Shown here: piece by piece, positions 1 to 10,600 of the stretch
Position numbering within the stretch: position 1 is the first letter of the stretch
Layout of the letters: each line of letters starts with the position of its first letter
From: Epithemia pelagica
Lineage: Eukaryota; Bacillariophyta; Bacillariophyceae; Surirellales; Surirellaceae
DNA: 64,000 nt
Assembly: GCA_946965045.2 (NCBI GenBank)
Contig: OX337231.1
Location: 1-64,000, forward strand
Direction: 5' to 3'
Position numbers and translations under genes: made by a program
Notes under the pieces: model-generated
Told to the model about the DNA's origin: nothing
The model's database searches: none
The model's input: the letters and a program-made list of their open reading frames with translations, nothing else

Positions 1-639
1 AAAATGAAAGAGGAGGCGTTTGGGTAGAAAAGTATCTCAGCAACGGTGCGTTACGAGTAATGTGAGATAGTTTACTGAAATGAATTGTGAGTAGTATCGA
101 GTTGCCCACAACAAACTCAAAACTTTTGATTGCGTTGGGCGGAGAAGCAATCATTTTCTTGACACGATTTTTGGTTATCCAAGTCTCCAAGATTTTTGAA
201 AAGACTGCCCATAGCAGGTTTCTGAACTTTGGTCTAGGCTGTTCACGGCGTGGGGCATTCATGATGCCAACCGAAACAAAGATGCAGTCAAGAAGCCAAA
301 AGTCTCATCAACCATGTTTCACCTGAATCTCTAGTTGGTATGTCAAGCAATTACAATGTCATTCCGTTTGGAATCAAACGTGAGCTTGTGGCTGTTGTCT
401 CGCGCTCCCCCTCTCTCACATGACAACCAGCAAGCGTTGTTTAGGTAGTCCATAATCAATCTGACTCTAGGAATAGACAGACGCCTCCGTCGTCCAAGAC
501 AAACCAACTCTTGCGTGCAATGCATACATATAATATGAAAGATCTATTGCGATGGATTAGTCGTGCTAGCTATTAGTCCCTCATAGCTGATACCAAAAGA
601 GAGATGAAGTCCGATGGCCAAAACAACTTTCAGTCTACT
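1..639. other. Gene-free flank
   Basis: No convincing gene is visible. Open frames are short, overlap on both strands and show no recognisable domain. The last bases lie downstream of the methyltransferase-Rieske gene and probably hold its 3' untranslated region. Confidence 0.5.
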
Positions 640-3390
640 TTAGACCGTTGAGAGGATAGAATTGGTTTTGTTGGTGGCACCAAAAAATGGGTCAGTGGCA
701 AGTGCAACTACCGGTTCCAGGTCCTGTGGTGTTGGTGTTGGTAGCGAGTCTTGGCGCGTAACGGGTCGATTTGGAATCTGATCCTCGTCGTCGCCTTTGA
801 AGAGGTCCTTTACAAACTTGTCGAACACCAACAATTTCTTGTATTGCTGGTAATTCGTTGGAGGGAAGTTTGCCGCTGGTGTATCTTGGAGATACGATCT
901 CTTGATGCCCCATGTACCGATTGGGTTTCCGGTGGCATCGATTTCGTTGTTGTCACCAGCGATGGGTGTGCTCCGTAGTCGCGCAAATTCGCGAACTTTG
1001 GACACGAGGCTTGGTTGGTCCCCAAACGAAGTTCCCGAGGCGATTTGGGCTTTTACAAAAGCGCCATTCTGCGAAAAGTCGACAAAGTAGGGGGATGAAA
1101 TTCCGTTGGCATCCGGTTCGCATGCTTCGTGGGCCTCTCGACGCCAATCCCAAAACCGTTTGATCAAGTCATCTCCCAGGCCACCGACGGCCATACGTGG
1201 AGAGCCCCAGTCTTCAATGCGATTCGCCTGGCCTTGCATAACACAAGAGTCTTCCAGAGCAATGTGGTAGTTCCAGTTGTTGACCAAAAGAGTGAGGATG
1301 GGTCGGACGAGTGGTATCCCTGTGATTGTCGAAAGAATGGGTCCTCTTGGAAGATGCTGCCGAAGAAGCACCCGCGTTCGATGAGGCGCAACAGGAATAA
1401 TTTGAAACTCTTCTTCAAATCCACTGACCCCGCCGTGACGAACGATATTAGGAGGGTCAAAACGGATAAGCTTTTTTGGTCGTCCATCCTTTTCAATGGA
1501 TCCCAAATGTCCCATCCCACAGTCATCTGTGAAAGCCTTGAGCTTCAATTTTGGTAGATTTGAGTTCTTCATGCCAATACTCTCGATTGGCGGGATACTC
1601 CCGTCATGTAGAAAGAACAAGTGTGGAGAATCGAGATTGTTTTCGACAATGTACGAGTAGTCGACAGCGTAATCCAGGACGGTGTCAATCGTGACAGTCT
1701 CCATATCCCCTTTGCGGCGTGTTGGGAGCAAGGAAGGATCAGCTTCCAACACGTTGCCCCTCCAAACATAGACCAACCCATCGTGTTCCACAACAGCGCG
1801 ATTATTCCCACAGTTGGTTTTGGTCACTGACTTGAGAAAGTTGGAGCTGCCCGTCCTCGCCATGACATTCGCGTCTTCATCAACCGTGTTGAGCGTTGGA
1901 ATATTGACGCACTCTCCACCCTTTCCAAACCTCCACCCGTGGTAAAAGCAGACGAGTTCGCCATTTTCGACTTTTCCCATGGACAGAGGAACTGATCGAT
2001 GCGGACATACATCCGCCGTCGCAACAAGCTCGCCCGCCGAGTCGCGATAGATGACAATGGGCTCTCCCCATAGCCTTGTTCCAAATGGTTTGCCATCTGA
2101 TGTTTTCCGTCCCAGAACGGCATCCAGCGGTGTCTCGTAACCATCAATCTGCCAGGTGTAGGCGACAGCGTACCAGACCTTGTCAAAGCTCGGCTTCTTC
2201 AACAACACCTGGTTATTGCTCTGAGTCGGTGTGTACGACTTGACTAGGCCGTCGACGCGGCTGCTAATGTGCTGGGCAATCTTCCCTTGTTGAGAAACTT
2301 GATTCAGCTGGCCTTGGGCAGTCTTACTGGAACGGGACGCTGCTAGGCAAAAGTGAACGGCACCTCCCCATCGTGAACGGTGCTCCAAAAGATCCATGTT
2401 TGCCGTCTTGTCAAAGAAGATGGAAGCCTCGTTGGTGAATGGTACACTCACAAAGGGTTTGAGACTATCCGTCATGCAAACCATACACTCAGCACCATTG
2501 TTTCCTTCTGGGGAACAAAACTGGAAAATATCGGGCATCATGTTGCGAATAGCGTCCTCATTGACGTAAAATAGAACCGCTTCGGAAACAAACAAGGTGG
2601 GAACACCCACTTGGAGTCCTCCTTTCTCTCGTAGTGTGTCAATAATGCCTACCGGAGAGTCGCCGCCACAGTCATTCAAATCAAATGGGACAAGTTTGGG
2701 GCCTTTCCCTTCCAGATCCCAGGTAGGGTCATGCTCGTCTCGAAATTTCGCGTAGAGTTTCTCCTTGCCAGCGCAGACATCCGGCAGGTCCACTTCCATA
2801 AAGTTGATTTTGTCGTCGTGCGCGTGACGAAATCTCAAGGATCTCGTGTCGTATCCTGCACCGAACAAGACGATATTGCACTCGACGGCATTTCCAGACT
2901 CATTGGTACATGCTGGACTTGTTAAAAAGTGGTCGACTGCGTTGTCAATAAAGTCTGTTCGTGCTTGAATCCATTCGGTAAACTTGACAATGGGATCGAA
3001 CAAACGACTGCCACCCTCGGTGGTAACCAGACCGCGTGTGGTCGGTGGAAGAAACTTTTCTGCGACATCATCTTGGATCATGCCTCTCTGGTTCAGGAGA
3101 GCTCTCACCCAAAGAACTCGAAGGTTCTTGCTGGAATCGCTAATGGGATCTGGATCGAACGCATGAAGGAAACCAAACGCAGCACCAGTAAACGCATCGG
3201 AAAGAATTCCAAAAATATTTTGTGAATCGGCCTCGCTCGTCTGCCCGGGTGCTTGCTGCAGTCTACTAGAGCTCGAAGGCAGGCCCGTGGCGCTACGAGC
3301 CGCCAAGTGTAAAGGAGCCGTAAAAGCATGCGAGCTGACGGCAAAGAAAAGACCGAGACAAATCAGAACGGATCTGTTTTTAGGCGTCAT
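640..3390 (-). CDS. Plastid-targeted methyltransferase-Rieske oxygenase fusion
   Basis: One uninterrupted frame of 916 residues joins two enzymes. I start it at the ATG at 3390. The frame is open further upstream but has no ATG there, and 3390 places a hydrophobic signal peptide first, ending in SSHAF-TAP, close to the diatom plastid motif ASAFAP. Residues about 90-360 look like the leucine carboxyl methyltransferase (LCMT/PPM1-like) family, with the SAM-binding stretch VLFGAGYDTRSLRF near residue 177. A linker leads to a Rieske [2Fe-2S] domain with CPHR near 461 and CFYHGW near 480. A mononuclear-iron site follows, NNLDSPHLFFLH near 583, as in pheophorbide a oxygenase, TIC55 and chlorophyllide oxygenase relatives. 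A role in plastid tetrapyrrole or pigment metabolism is inferred; the substrate is unknown. Transcription diverges from the Kelch gene. An unrecognised gene-model fusion is possible, but no stop or frameshift separates the halves. Confidence 0.85.
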   Translation of the reverse strand: MTPKNRSVLICLGLFFAVSSHAFTAPLHLAARSATGLPSSSSRLQQAPGQTSEADSQNIFGILSDAFTGAAFGFLHAFDPDPISDSSKNLRVLWVRALLNQRGMIQDDVAEKFLPPTTRGLVTTEGGSRLFDPIVKFTEWIQARTDFIDNAVDHFLTSPACTNESGNAVECNIVLFGAGYDTRSLRFRHAHDDKINFMEVDLPDVCAGKEKLYAKFRDEHDPTWDLEGKGPKLVPFDLNDCGGDSPVGIIDTLREKGGLQVGVPTLFVSEAVLFYVNEDAIRNMMPDIFQFCSPEGNNGAECMVCMTDSLKPFVSVPFTNEASIFFDKTANMDLLEHRSRWGGAVHFCLAASRSSKTAQGQLNQVSQQGKIAQHISSRVDGLVKSYTPTQSNNQVLLKKPSFDKVWYAVAYTWQIDGYETPLDAVLGRKTSDGKPFGTRLWGEPIVIYRDSAGELVATADVCPHRSVPLSMGKVENGELVCFYHGWRFGKGGECVNIPTLNTVDEDANVMARTGSSNFLKSVTKTNCGNNRAVVEHDGLVYVWRGNVLEADPSLLPTRRKGDMETVTIDTVLDYAVDYSYIVENNLDSPHLFFLHDGSIPPIESIGMKNSNLPKLKLKAFTDDCGMGHLGSIEKDGRPKKLIRFDPPNIVRHGGVSGFEEEFQIIPVAPHRTRVLLRQHLPRGPILSTITGIPLVRPILTLLVNNWNYHIALEDSCVMQGQANRIEDWGSPRMAVGGLGDDLIKRFWDWRREAHEACEPDANGISSPYFVDFSQNGAFVKAQIASGTSFGDQPSLVSKVREFARLRSTPIAGDNNEIDATGNPIGTWGIKRSYLQDTPAANFPPTNYQQYKKLLVFDKFVKDLFKGDDEDQIPNRPVTRQDSLPTPTPQDLEPVVALATDPFFGATNKTNSILSTV

Positions 3391-3818
3391 GGTCCCTCGT
3401 TTAGCTGTCTTGGTGTCGGCAATCGAAAAAAAGGTATCTTGGTGGTTGATGTTTTGATTGGGCACGGCGTGCCGTGAGCCGCGAGTGCCGATTCTCGAAA
3501 TCTTCTTGGATGCATGTTCAAGATGTCAAGAATTCGGGTTCGGTCCATCTGCTACAGATGGTATCTTGTAGTGTACTCCTAGGAGTACTTTTTTAAGGAG
3601 GGTCCCCCGGCGCGTAGGTCATGAATACGCGTGGAAGCTTTTGAGACACCCCGTCTCAAAAGCATTTATGATTTATGACTGCCATAGTATGGCATATTCC
3701 ACACAGTCTCCACGCAAAGGGCTTCCACGCGTTTTGCTCTGTTACAAACATATCCTCTCCGAGAGGATATGTCCTCTCGTGCTGCTATTTCTTGTCGACG
3801 TTATAAAGCGCCGGGACC
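3391..3818. promoter_or_regulatory. Divergent promoter region with nested palindromes
   Basis: This 428-bp gap separates two divergent genes and must hold both promoters. It is unusually rich in perfect inverted repeats: GTACTCCTAGGAGTAC at 3573-3588; ACGCGTGGAAGC at 3627-3638 mirrored at 3721-3732; GCTTTTGAGAC at 3637-3647 mirrored at 3653-3663; and a 10-bp stem with one central base at 3750-3770. The 3627-3732 pair encloses a smaller hairpin, which resembles a small foldback element. TATAAAG near 3801 is too close to the Kelch ATG to call a TATA box. Confidence 0.5.
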
Positions 3819-4901
3819 ATGACAACGACTCTGCAAAAGCAAGCATGGCAGTCGGGCCTTGTCCTTGTAGATGACACAGTAGAATGGAATGAAAGAGACT
3901 GGCCTCCTCTCGAGGGAGGATGGCGTATGGGTCATGCTTCGGTCGTACTGAATCATACCGATAACAACCAGGAACAAACCGTCGTCGTGTTGGGCGGATA
4001 TCAAGCAGGCCAGGGCAGTGTCGATTCCATTCTTGTCTTGAACTTGGCAGAATCAAACAAGCAGTGGCGAGAAGGGCCACCCATGAACAAGAAACGTTGT
4101 GGGCATGCCGCTGTTGTGTGCAAAGGAGGTGTTTATGTTGTTGGAGGAGAATACAATAATAGCTATTCAAGTTTGAATTGCATCGAAAGAATTGATTACA
4201 ATGATTTGCTGCAACCAATTTTGACTTCAAGCAGCACACATGAGAGTCATTGGACAACATTGACATGTCGATTATCAACGGGCGGGTGTGGATGTTGTGC
4301 TATTGCGGTTCACAACCGTTACATCGTTGTAATGGGTGGCTACAACGATCGTTGTTCGTCCTCAGTCGATATTGTTGATACCAGGAATGAAACTGTCACT
4401 GCTGGACCATCCATGACTGTTCCTCGACAACTATGTGCCAGTGCGGCAATTGGTCACCGCATTTTTCTCGTTGGAGGCCAAAACGAGAGTGGCAATCTTG
4501 ACTCGGTGGAGTACATTGACTTTGCAATGATTTGTGATAATGAAAAGACAAGAAAGGAAACTGGCTCGACGTTCATTTCTTTCTCACCCACTTGGACCAC
4601 TCATTCGGAGTTGGGGCTTTCCAATGCAAGCAGCTTTTGTGCAATTGTCGCCGTGGGATCGTGTCTGGTTGTTGCCGGAGAAAAGCTTCAAACCCTCGAA
4701 GTCTTGGACACGCACCGCAACCGCGTTTGGAATCTGCCACCATTCGGACATGACCGCGATGGCAGCATTATGGTGACTGCTGCCAATCAAGTTGCCGTTA
4801 TAAGTGGCTTTGGCAATCCTTCCTGTGCAACATTAGGAATAATCGACAAGAATACATGGTGTTTTCGTCGACTCTGTGAGCAAGAGCCCAGCGGATGGTA
4901 G
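3819..4901 (+). CDS. Kelch-repeat protein
   Basis: This 360-residue protein is built of Kelch repeats. Repeated stretches of the type VVVLGGYQ, VYVVGGEYN, YIVVMGGYND and IFLVGGQNE, each followed by the conserved Tyr/Trp positions, run through most of its length (about residues 25-345). Such repeats form a beta-propeller used for protein binding. There is no added BTB, F-box or catalytic domain, no signal peptide and no membrane segment, so it is probably a soluble cytosolic or nuclear propeller protein with an unknown partner. The start ATG sits in a reasonable context (ggaccATGa). It is transcribed divergently from the methyltransferase-Rieske gene. Confidence 0.85.
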   Translation: MTTTLQKQAWQSGLVLVDDTVEWNERDWPPLEGGWRMGHASVVLNHTDNNQEQTVVVLGGYQAGQGSVDSILVLNLAESNKQWREGPPMNKKRCGHAAVVCKGGVYVVGGEYNNSYSSLNCIERIDYNDLLQPILTSSSTHESHWTTLTCRLSTGGCGCCAIAVHNRYIVVMGGYNDRCSSSVDIVDTRNETVTAGPSMTVPRQLCASAAIGHRIFLVGGQNESGNLDSVEYIDFAMICDNEKTRKETGSTFISFSPTWTTHSELGLSNASSFCAIVAVGSCLVVAGEKLQTLEVLDTHRNRVWNLPPFGHDRDGSIMVTAANQVAVISGFGNPSCATLGIIDKNTWCFRRLCEQEPSGW

Positions 4902-6698
4902 TGGAAGGAATGAGTATCCGAGATGCTGATATCTCACCCTTCTCCATCTCGACATCAGCTTAAAAACGAGCAAGGCCCAATACGCGTGTCATGGTGACAA
5001 AGGGAAGGATCAAGCCTAGCCGTTTATTTCTCGAGTGGTTGACTTGTTTTCTACATTCGATTGCAATCCTAGAAACTTGTATTAAGTGTTTACTCAAAAG
5101 TAGAAACAATATGTCGCAAGATAGAAGGTGCTTGTTTTTTTGTCAAAGGCGGGGAAGGAACGCCCGATTTGTGTACCTCTACAAGTGCTGGTACTACGCT
5201 TCGGCCATTACCTGTACCTCCTGTCAGTTGTGGGACAGTGCCACCACCGTGACTGTGCAGTAGTGACCAGAATCGGGTACTTTGTGGTGGCATCATGGCT
5301 CTCTACATAACATAGAGTCGTCGTCCACTGGTAGCTGTGGCAGGGAGGCCACCAACCGGTGAGAGGAGCAGGAACAGAAGCACGCCAAGGCGAAACCTTG
5401 TTGGACCTGATGTTGTCCGCTTCGAATGGTTCTTCTTCGAAAGATGGCAATGGGTCGCGTCTGTATGGAAGTAAGGAGGGTGGACCGTGTCATATCCAAT
5501 TCCGACATGATGGCCAAGAACAGGTTGTTCCTTTCGGAGGAGTCTCCGCGCTCCAATCGCAATGCCTTCTTCTAGCTGCTGTTGCATGTGAATCGCAATA
5601 CGTTGTTGCACTTGTCATGTGATGTCAAGCCGGAATGGCCCAAGGAAGATGACGAGTCCTAGAGGAACCCACCAAATCGGATCGAGGGTCGTGCCAATTG
5701 TCGCAATGGACCAGAACGGAAACAAGGAATCGAGTCTCGACGTCGCGACGAGACAGACAGGACACCTCCACCACCACTACTTTCTGCCGAAGCATTGCTC
5801 GTTCAATTGCTCATGCCTGGAAACAAGCCGCTCCCCATGTCTTGCCCCTCAATGCCAGTTCCACCGAAACCTTGTTGCACGACAACAACGCTGTCGAACA
5901 GCAGTGTTGGACCTTGACCGCTACATCCTTTGTGCCTCGTACCGAACTCAGCAGCACCAACAACACAGCCATCATGGAAGCCTTGTCACCCACACCGTAT
6001 GAATGGTAGGTCATGTTGGAACAGTGGTCGGCCGAAGCGGTCGTGCCTGAATGGTTGTGTTCGTAGTGAGCCCACACCTCACCGTTCTCAAACTCTCAGC
6101 ATACCGTGTACGACCAGCATGTGTCCGCACTGGAAAGGGGGTTTCGATCCGACCAAGTCGACCGCAATCACACGACAATTCCCAAAATGACAACGACACT
6201 TGGAGGATACGGTTGTCGTCCTTTTCTTGATTTCCGTCGTCATCCACTCGCACTGGAATGGTTGCCTGCCAAACAAGCAAGCATGGAAACAAATGGATCC
6301 AAGCGACGACTCATCGGTCCACTTTTCCTGTTGATGGAAATCTTTCTCGTCTATTGTAGTCTCCAGGGAGCGACGGCTCCAGACAGCGGACGTTTGTGGG
6401 TCTTTGGTCGGAATGACTCCCCATCGTGAGCTATCGTATCTTTGCGGGGATTTGCATTGGGTTTTCTTTTTGAGATTCGAACGTGCGGGCTCCAGATCGC
6501 GCGGGATTTTGGCCTTGGTCTCTGCTACCCGTGCTACCTTTTTACTATGTAGAGTGAGTTCATGGAAAGCTAATCTATGGCCCTTAGGCTGTCTCCACCC
6601 CAGCGCCGCTATGCTGACGTATTGGGGCTTTCTGATTGGCCTCGCTATCCGGATTGCGGATTAGCAGAGCCAAAGGGAAATAAACTCCACGATCTCCG
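4902..6698. other. Gene-poor stretch, possible decayed gene
   Basis: No intact gene is visible. Between about 5690 and 6430 several plus-strand frames have protein-like composition and follow one another in shifted frames: one ends at 6009, a second piece lies at 6013-6066, and a third lies at 6106-6429 with a hydrophobic run near its end. This could be a pseudogene with frameshifts or a multi-intron gene. I recognise no family. The rest appears non-coding. Confidence 0.3.
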
Positions 6699-6700
6699 TT

Positions 6701-6714
6701 AACGCCATTCGTAA
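6701..6714 (+). repeat. Left terminal inverted repeat of piggyBac-like element
   Basis: AACGCCATTCGTAA is the exact reverse complement of 11201-11214. It overlaps the TTAA target site at 6699-6702. Confidence 0.8.
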
Positions 6715-6746
6715 GGAACACGTTTTAAGGGATTTGGAGCATTGCA

Positions 6747-6781
6747 TTTACTACTCCGATAAATATTATCGGAGTAGTAAA
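6747..6781. repeat. Left subterminal perfect hairpin
   Basis: TTTACTACTCCGATAA (6747-6762) is mirrored perfectly by 6766-6781 with a 3-nt loop. The same ACTACTC core recurs in the right subterminal repeats, which suggests a transposase-binding site. Confidence 0.75.
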
Positions 6782-6955
6782 AATGCTCGAATTTAATGCT
6801 CCGGCCTTAACAGGGTTTGAAAACGGTCCGATTTCGGTCGGTCGCACTATCATCTGCGTTGCAATCATCACGATAGAGGTCCGCCCATTCATTGCAAGGT
6901 ACCAATGCATTGTCTTTCTTTCTATTTTACATTATAAAGGTATACGAACATCAAC

Positions 6956-7620
6956 ATGAGTGATAGTAACCCCTTGGAAGGTGAGATTCTGTCTTGATCC
7001 AAGATCAATTCATTGTTTCGTTTGCTTTTGTCTCCCTACACCTCACCTCATTTTTCTTTTGCTTTACAGATCTCGTCGAGTCCATTGAGATCGCCAATGC
7101 TACTCTCCCCAACGACGACGATCCGACCCGTAGTGGAATGTTTGTTCCATTTACGTTACAGAAGTCAAAAGTAATGGTTACTGGCGAGGATGGAGAAGTT
7201 ATCCACGAAACTACGGAGTGTACAGAGACGCGATACATGCCTATCGAATATGCTTGCGTAGAGAGTATCGAACGCATTCTATTCGAGTTAAACCAGAACT
7301 CACCGCGGTCTACGACTGAAGGCTACTACTGGGAGAATGTTTGTGGCAACTGTCAGAAGAACCCTTGTGAGATCTTGCAGCATCTCCCCTACCTCCACGA
7401 GATTGCTACTCACTTGAAGGCGCAAGGAGAGCCCAACCGTACGATCCGGTACAAGCTTTATTGCCGCCTGTCTAACAAACTTCATGGTACTCTTGGCCGT
7501 GGAAATAGAGTTGAACTCCCTGCTTGTTTGGTCGAATTCATCCGTCAGAACTTTCCCAATGAAGACAACAACGAACCATACGTAGGATTTATCCAGAACT
7601 CTGACGACACTATGGAGTAG
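6956..7620 (+). CDS. Spliced accessory protein of the piggyBac-like element
   Basis: Two exons are proposed: 6956-6980 and 7070-7620. The 89-bp intron begins GTGAGA and ends in a T-rich tract with TTTACAG, and the split codon is GAT (Asp). The mature protein has about 191 residues and starts MSDSNPLED. It lies between the terminal inverted repeats, converging on the transposase gene, so it is carried by the transposon. The middle contains ENVCGNCQKNPCEI, a CxxC plus Cys that could bind metal. I recognise no family and assign no enzymatic function; a helper, nuclear or anti-silencing role is speculation. The intronless reading would start at 6994 inside the intron and is less plausible. Confidence 0.7.
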
Positions 7621-7689
7621 TTATAACAAACAGATTCATTCACTATTTAGTATTATATGCAAAGATACTCTATTCTTCCATATCTTGCG

Positions 7690-10600
7690 CTAGACTTCTT
7701 CTGTGTCTTCCACATCTGAGTTGTTCTCTGAGTTGCTGTTGTCCTCGACAACATCTTCCATCTCGTCTGCATTATCATCGTCTCCTACTTCGTCTGCATC
7801 ATCTCCTACTTCGTCTGCGCGTTGTCTTATTTGTCGTCGTTGCATACGGAACTCAACAGCTGACCTTTTCCGACTATGACTTGGTTGCAGACCATGGTCC
7901 TCTCGTAGTTTGGCAACAGTCTCGTGGTTTTTTCGTACCGTGTAAGTGTACCTGGCTCCCTCTTCCGCAGCTACAAAGATTTCTTGGCCTTCACTGCAGT
8001 GAACGATCTCAAAGCATGTCATATTCTTGAATTGAGGTAGAGAATGGATCTTCCACCCTTCATCGGCTCGACTCTGACAACCTACAAGGTGTGCACAAAT
8101 CCCACACATGGCGCATCTTCCGACATTTTTGTAGATCCCAGCCATTTTCATTGTATCTTTTTTCCACCGATACTCCAAAAGACATACTGCACAGGCCACT
8201 TGTTTCTTGTCTTCGATTGCAACTGGATAATGACCATGTGCACAAGGAGCAGGACGTTCGGTGTTGGTTGTTCGGCGCGCCAATGGATCCACTTCTTGGG
8301 GGGTTCTATAACTACACATCATTTGGGCGACGATGGTGTAGAACCCGTGGCGAGAAAGCTTTCTCCGTCGTGACCTCAGCCGGTCACCAGCAGACAAATT
8401 CCATGCTATATAACTGTTCAATAGCATACAGTCGAGAATCGCCAAGCCTGCTTTTTTATACCATTTCTTGAAATGGGTGACGTTGGCAAACCCACCAAAC
8501 TGGAACCGCATTTGGTCGCCATTGTCTACTCCACCCATGTTATTTTGGTACCGGATCAAGGGTACGGGACAAGTAAGTTCACGTTTCTCACTTCCTACTT
8601 GACGTAGTACAGTGCCGCTTCCAGAGTCTTCAAACGAAGACACAAAGTTGACTGTTTTTGAATCCACCCATTGACCCAACACTAGACCGTTTACAGCATC
8701 GTGGTACAAAAGTACTGCACCCCGATTGTCAGATCCTTTCTTTAGATTCAACTTGTTCTTGTCCCAACCGACTCTGTTGGCACGGCATGTACCAGCGGAA
8801 AAGATTCTCAGTCGGTCACGGAGAATCACAGCAAGCTTCGGAGAACAGTACCGGTTATCCATCGAGATATGCCGATACCCGTCCGTCAGCTTATGCATCT
8901 CAAGCTGGTAGCATGCATTGACTACCGCTTTCATTGTAGTTGGGAGATTCAATGCTTGTTGGTGTATATAAGAATTAGTGGCGTTGGCCCCTTGATACAC
9001 GTCGAGGTGTAGGATTGCGTAGGTTGAAGAAGACGAGAGGATAAAGAAATCCACTCTGAACTTCTGTGGCTTGTCTTTGTTGTATTGTCGAACCGGACAA
9101 TACCGAGACCGACAACCAATCCCACCCTCATCAAATGCCAAGTCTTTCGGCACATAGAAGCTTCTTCGTGACGCAGCGTTCATTGATGTGATGAGCTTCC
9201 GTAGCTGGTGGCACTTGTCGCCACCACGTCTGCTAGACTCTTCCTCCAAATGGAAGGCGCCCCTTATTTGCCGAAATCTGGCCAGCTTCATGTATTGAGA
9301 AGCCCAACCAGTGCTGTTTTTTATTTCTACCAACGGATGGCCAGCACCAACATTGTACACCCGGTTTGACGTCTGAAAATGTGCGGCATACCCTCCTCCG
9401 TCGACGGGCCGCAGAGACATCATGAGAATTATTCCGAGGAACCTTGTCATTTCCTCTATTGTGACATTTTCCCATCGTTGGGAATGGTAGTATCCACGGC
9501 GTGATAAAAGATTTGGTTTTATCTTTTGGTCAAAATACATATTTGTGGCCGTTGCCATTCTCGCAATCGTTGAACTGGATAGACCACCCACAAACTGAAA
9601 ACATTCCCAAGGATTTGAAAAGTTATCAGAGACCCCAGGCCGAAGTCCATCAGGTCCTTTATAGAGGGACTGGTGGTTATCTTCTTTACCAATCCAATTG
9701 GATGGAAGAGTCGACATGGAAATCTCATGGTATGCAAAAGACAAGGCATCCATCAATTGGCGGATTGAAGTTTGATTGTTGGCACCTGACACATTCGCTC
9801 CTTCATTTCCTTCTTGTGCATCTTCTGCTTGTGCCTCATCGGTGTCAGATTGTGCAACTTCATCAAGTGGATTGTCAAATCTTGGTTGCTGTGTATCGGG
9901 TTCAAGATCCTCGTCACCATTGTCCTCATCAGAGTCGGAGGAATCAGATGACTCGGCCTGATTATGGCGACGGCTGCGGCGAGGAACATCGTTGTCGTCA
10001 TCAACAGGTTGAGCCGGTGCTGTAGTGCTACCACTGCCAAAAAGGCGGATTGGTCGAGAGTCGTCGTTGCGGGGAGTGTTGTCGTTGTTGGCCTCGGGTG
10101 GTACAGGGTCAGTTAGGTTTGAAATAGCTGGTGACGACTCTTCTCCAGTTGCAGTGGTGAGTGCTGCCCGTCGTCGTGCTCTCTCGATTGTATTAGGGAC
10201 GGACGTTGTTCTTTCGTTGGTACCTTGCTGGAGAGGCGATGTAGTTCTTGTTGCCCGTCTATCAGGCTCTACAGTAGTCGAGGGATTGTTCGTTGTCGTT
10301 CTTGTTTCTGCAAGAGGTTGTTGAGGTGCAGTGGCTGTCTGTGTCACTGTCGCTGGATGTGCGGTTGCGTTATTCCTCTGAGATTCATGTTTCCGTGCAA
10401 GTGTTGCTTCGTCGAAGTCCACAATAAATTGCTGGAACTTCTCCTTGATAAAAGGCGACGAAGTGAACTGGCGGCGCACCCATTGAGGATTTAGCGTGGT
10501 GAAATTACGCTGGTCCCATGAAACCACGTACACATAGCCATTTTTGGTTGTGGGACAAGCGATAATTTGCCCTTCGAGAACCAACGGAGTTCTCATGTCG

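Noticed and set aside
3391-3465. Upstream extension of the methyltransferase-Rieske frame
   Set aside because: There is no ATG in that stretch, and it would bury the signal peptide.
5303-5611. Minus-strand 102-codon frame as a gene
   Set aside because: It overlaps other frames on both strands, shows no domain and has a composition like the surrounding non-coding DNA.
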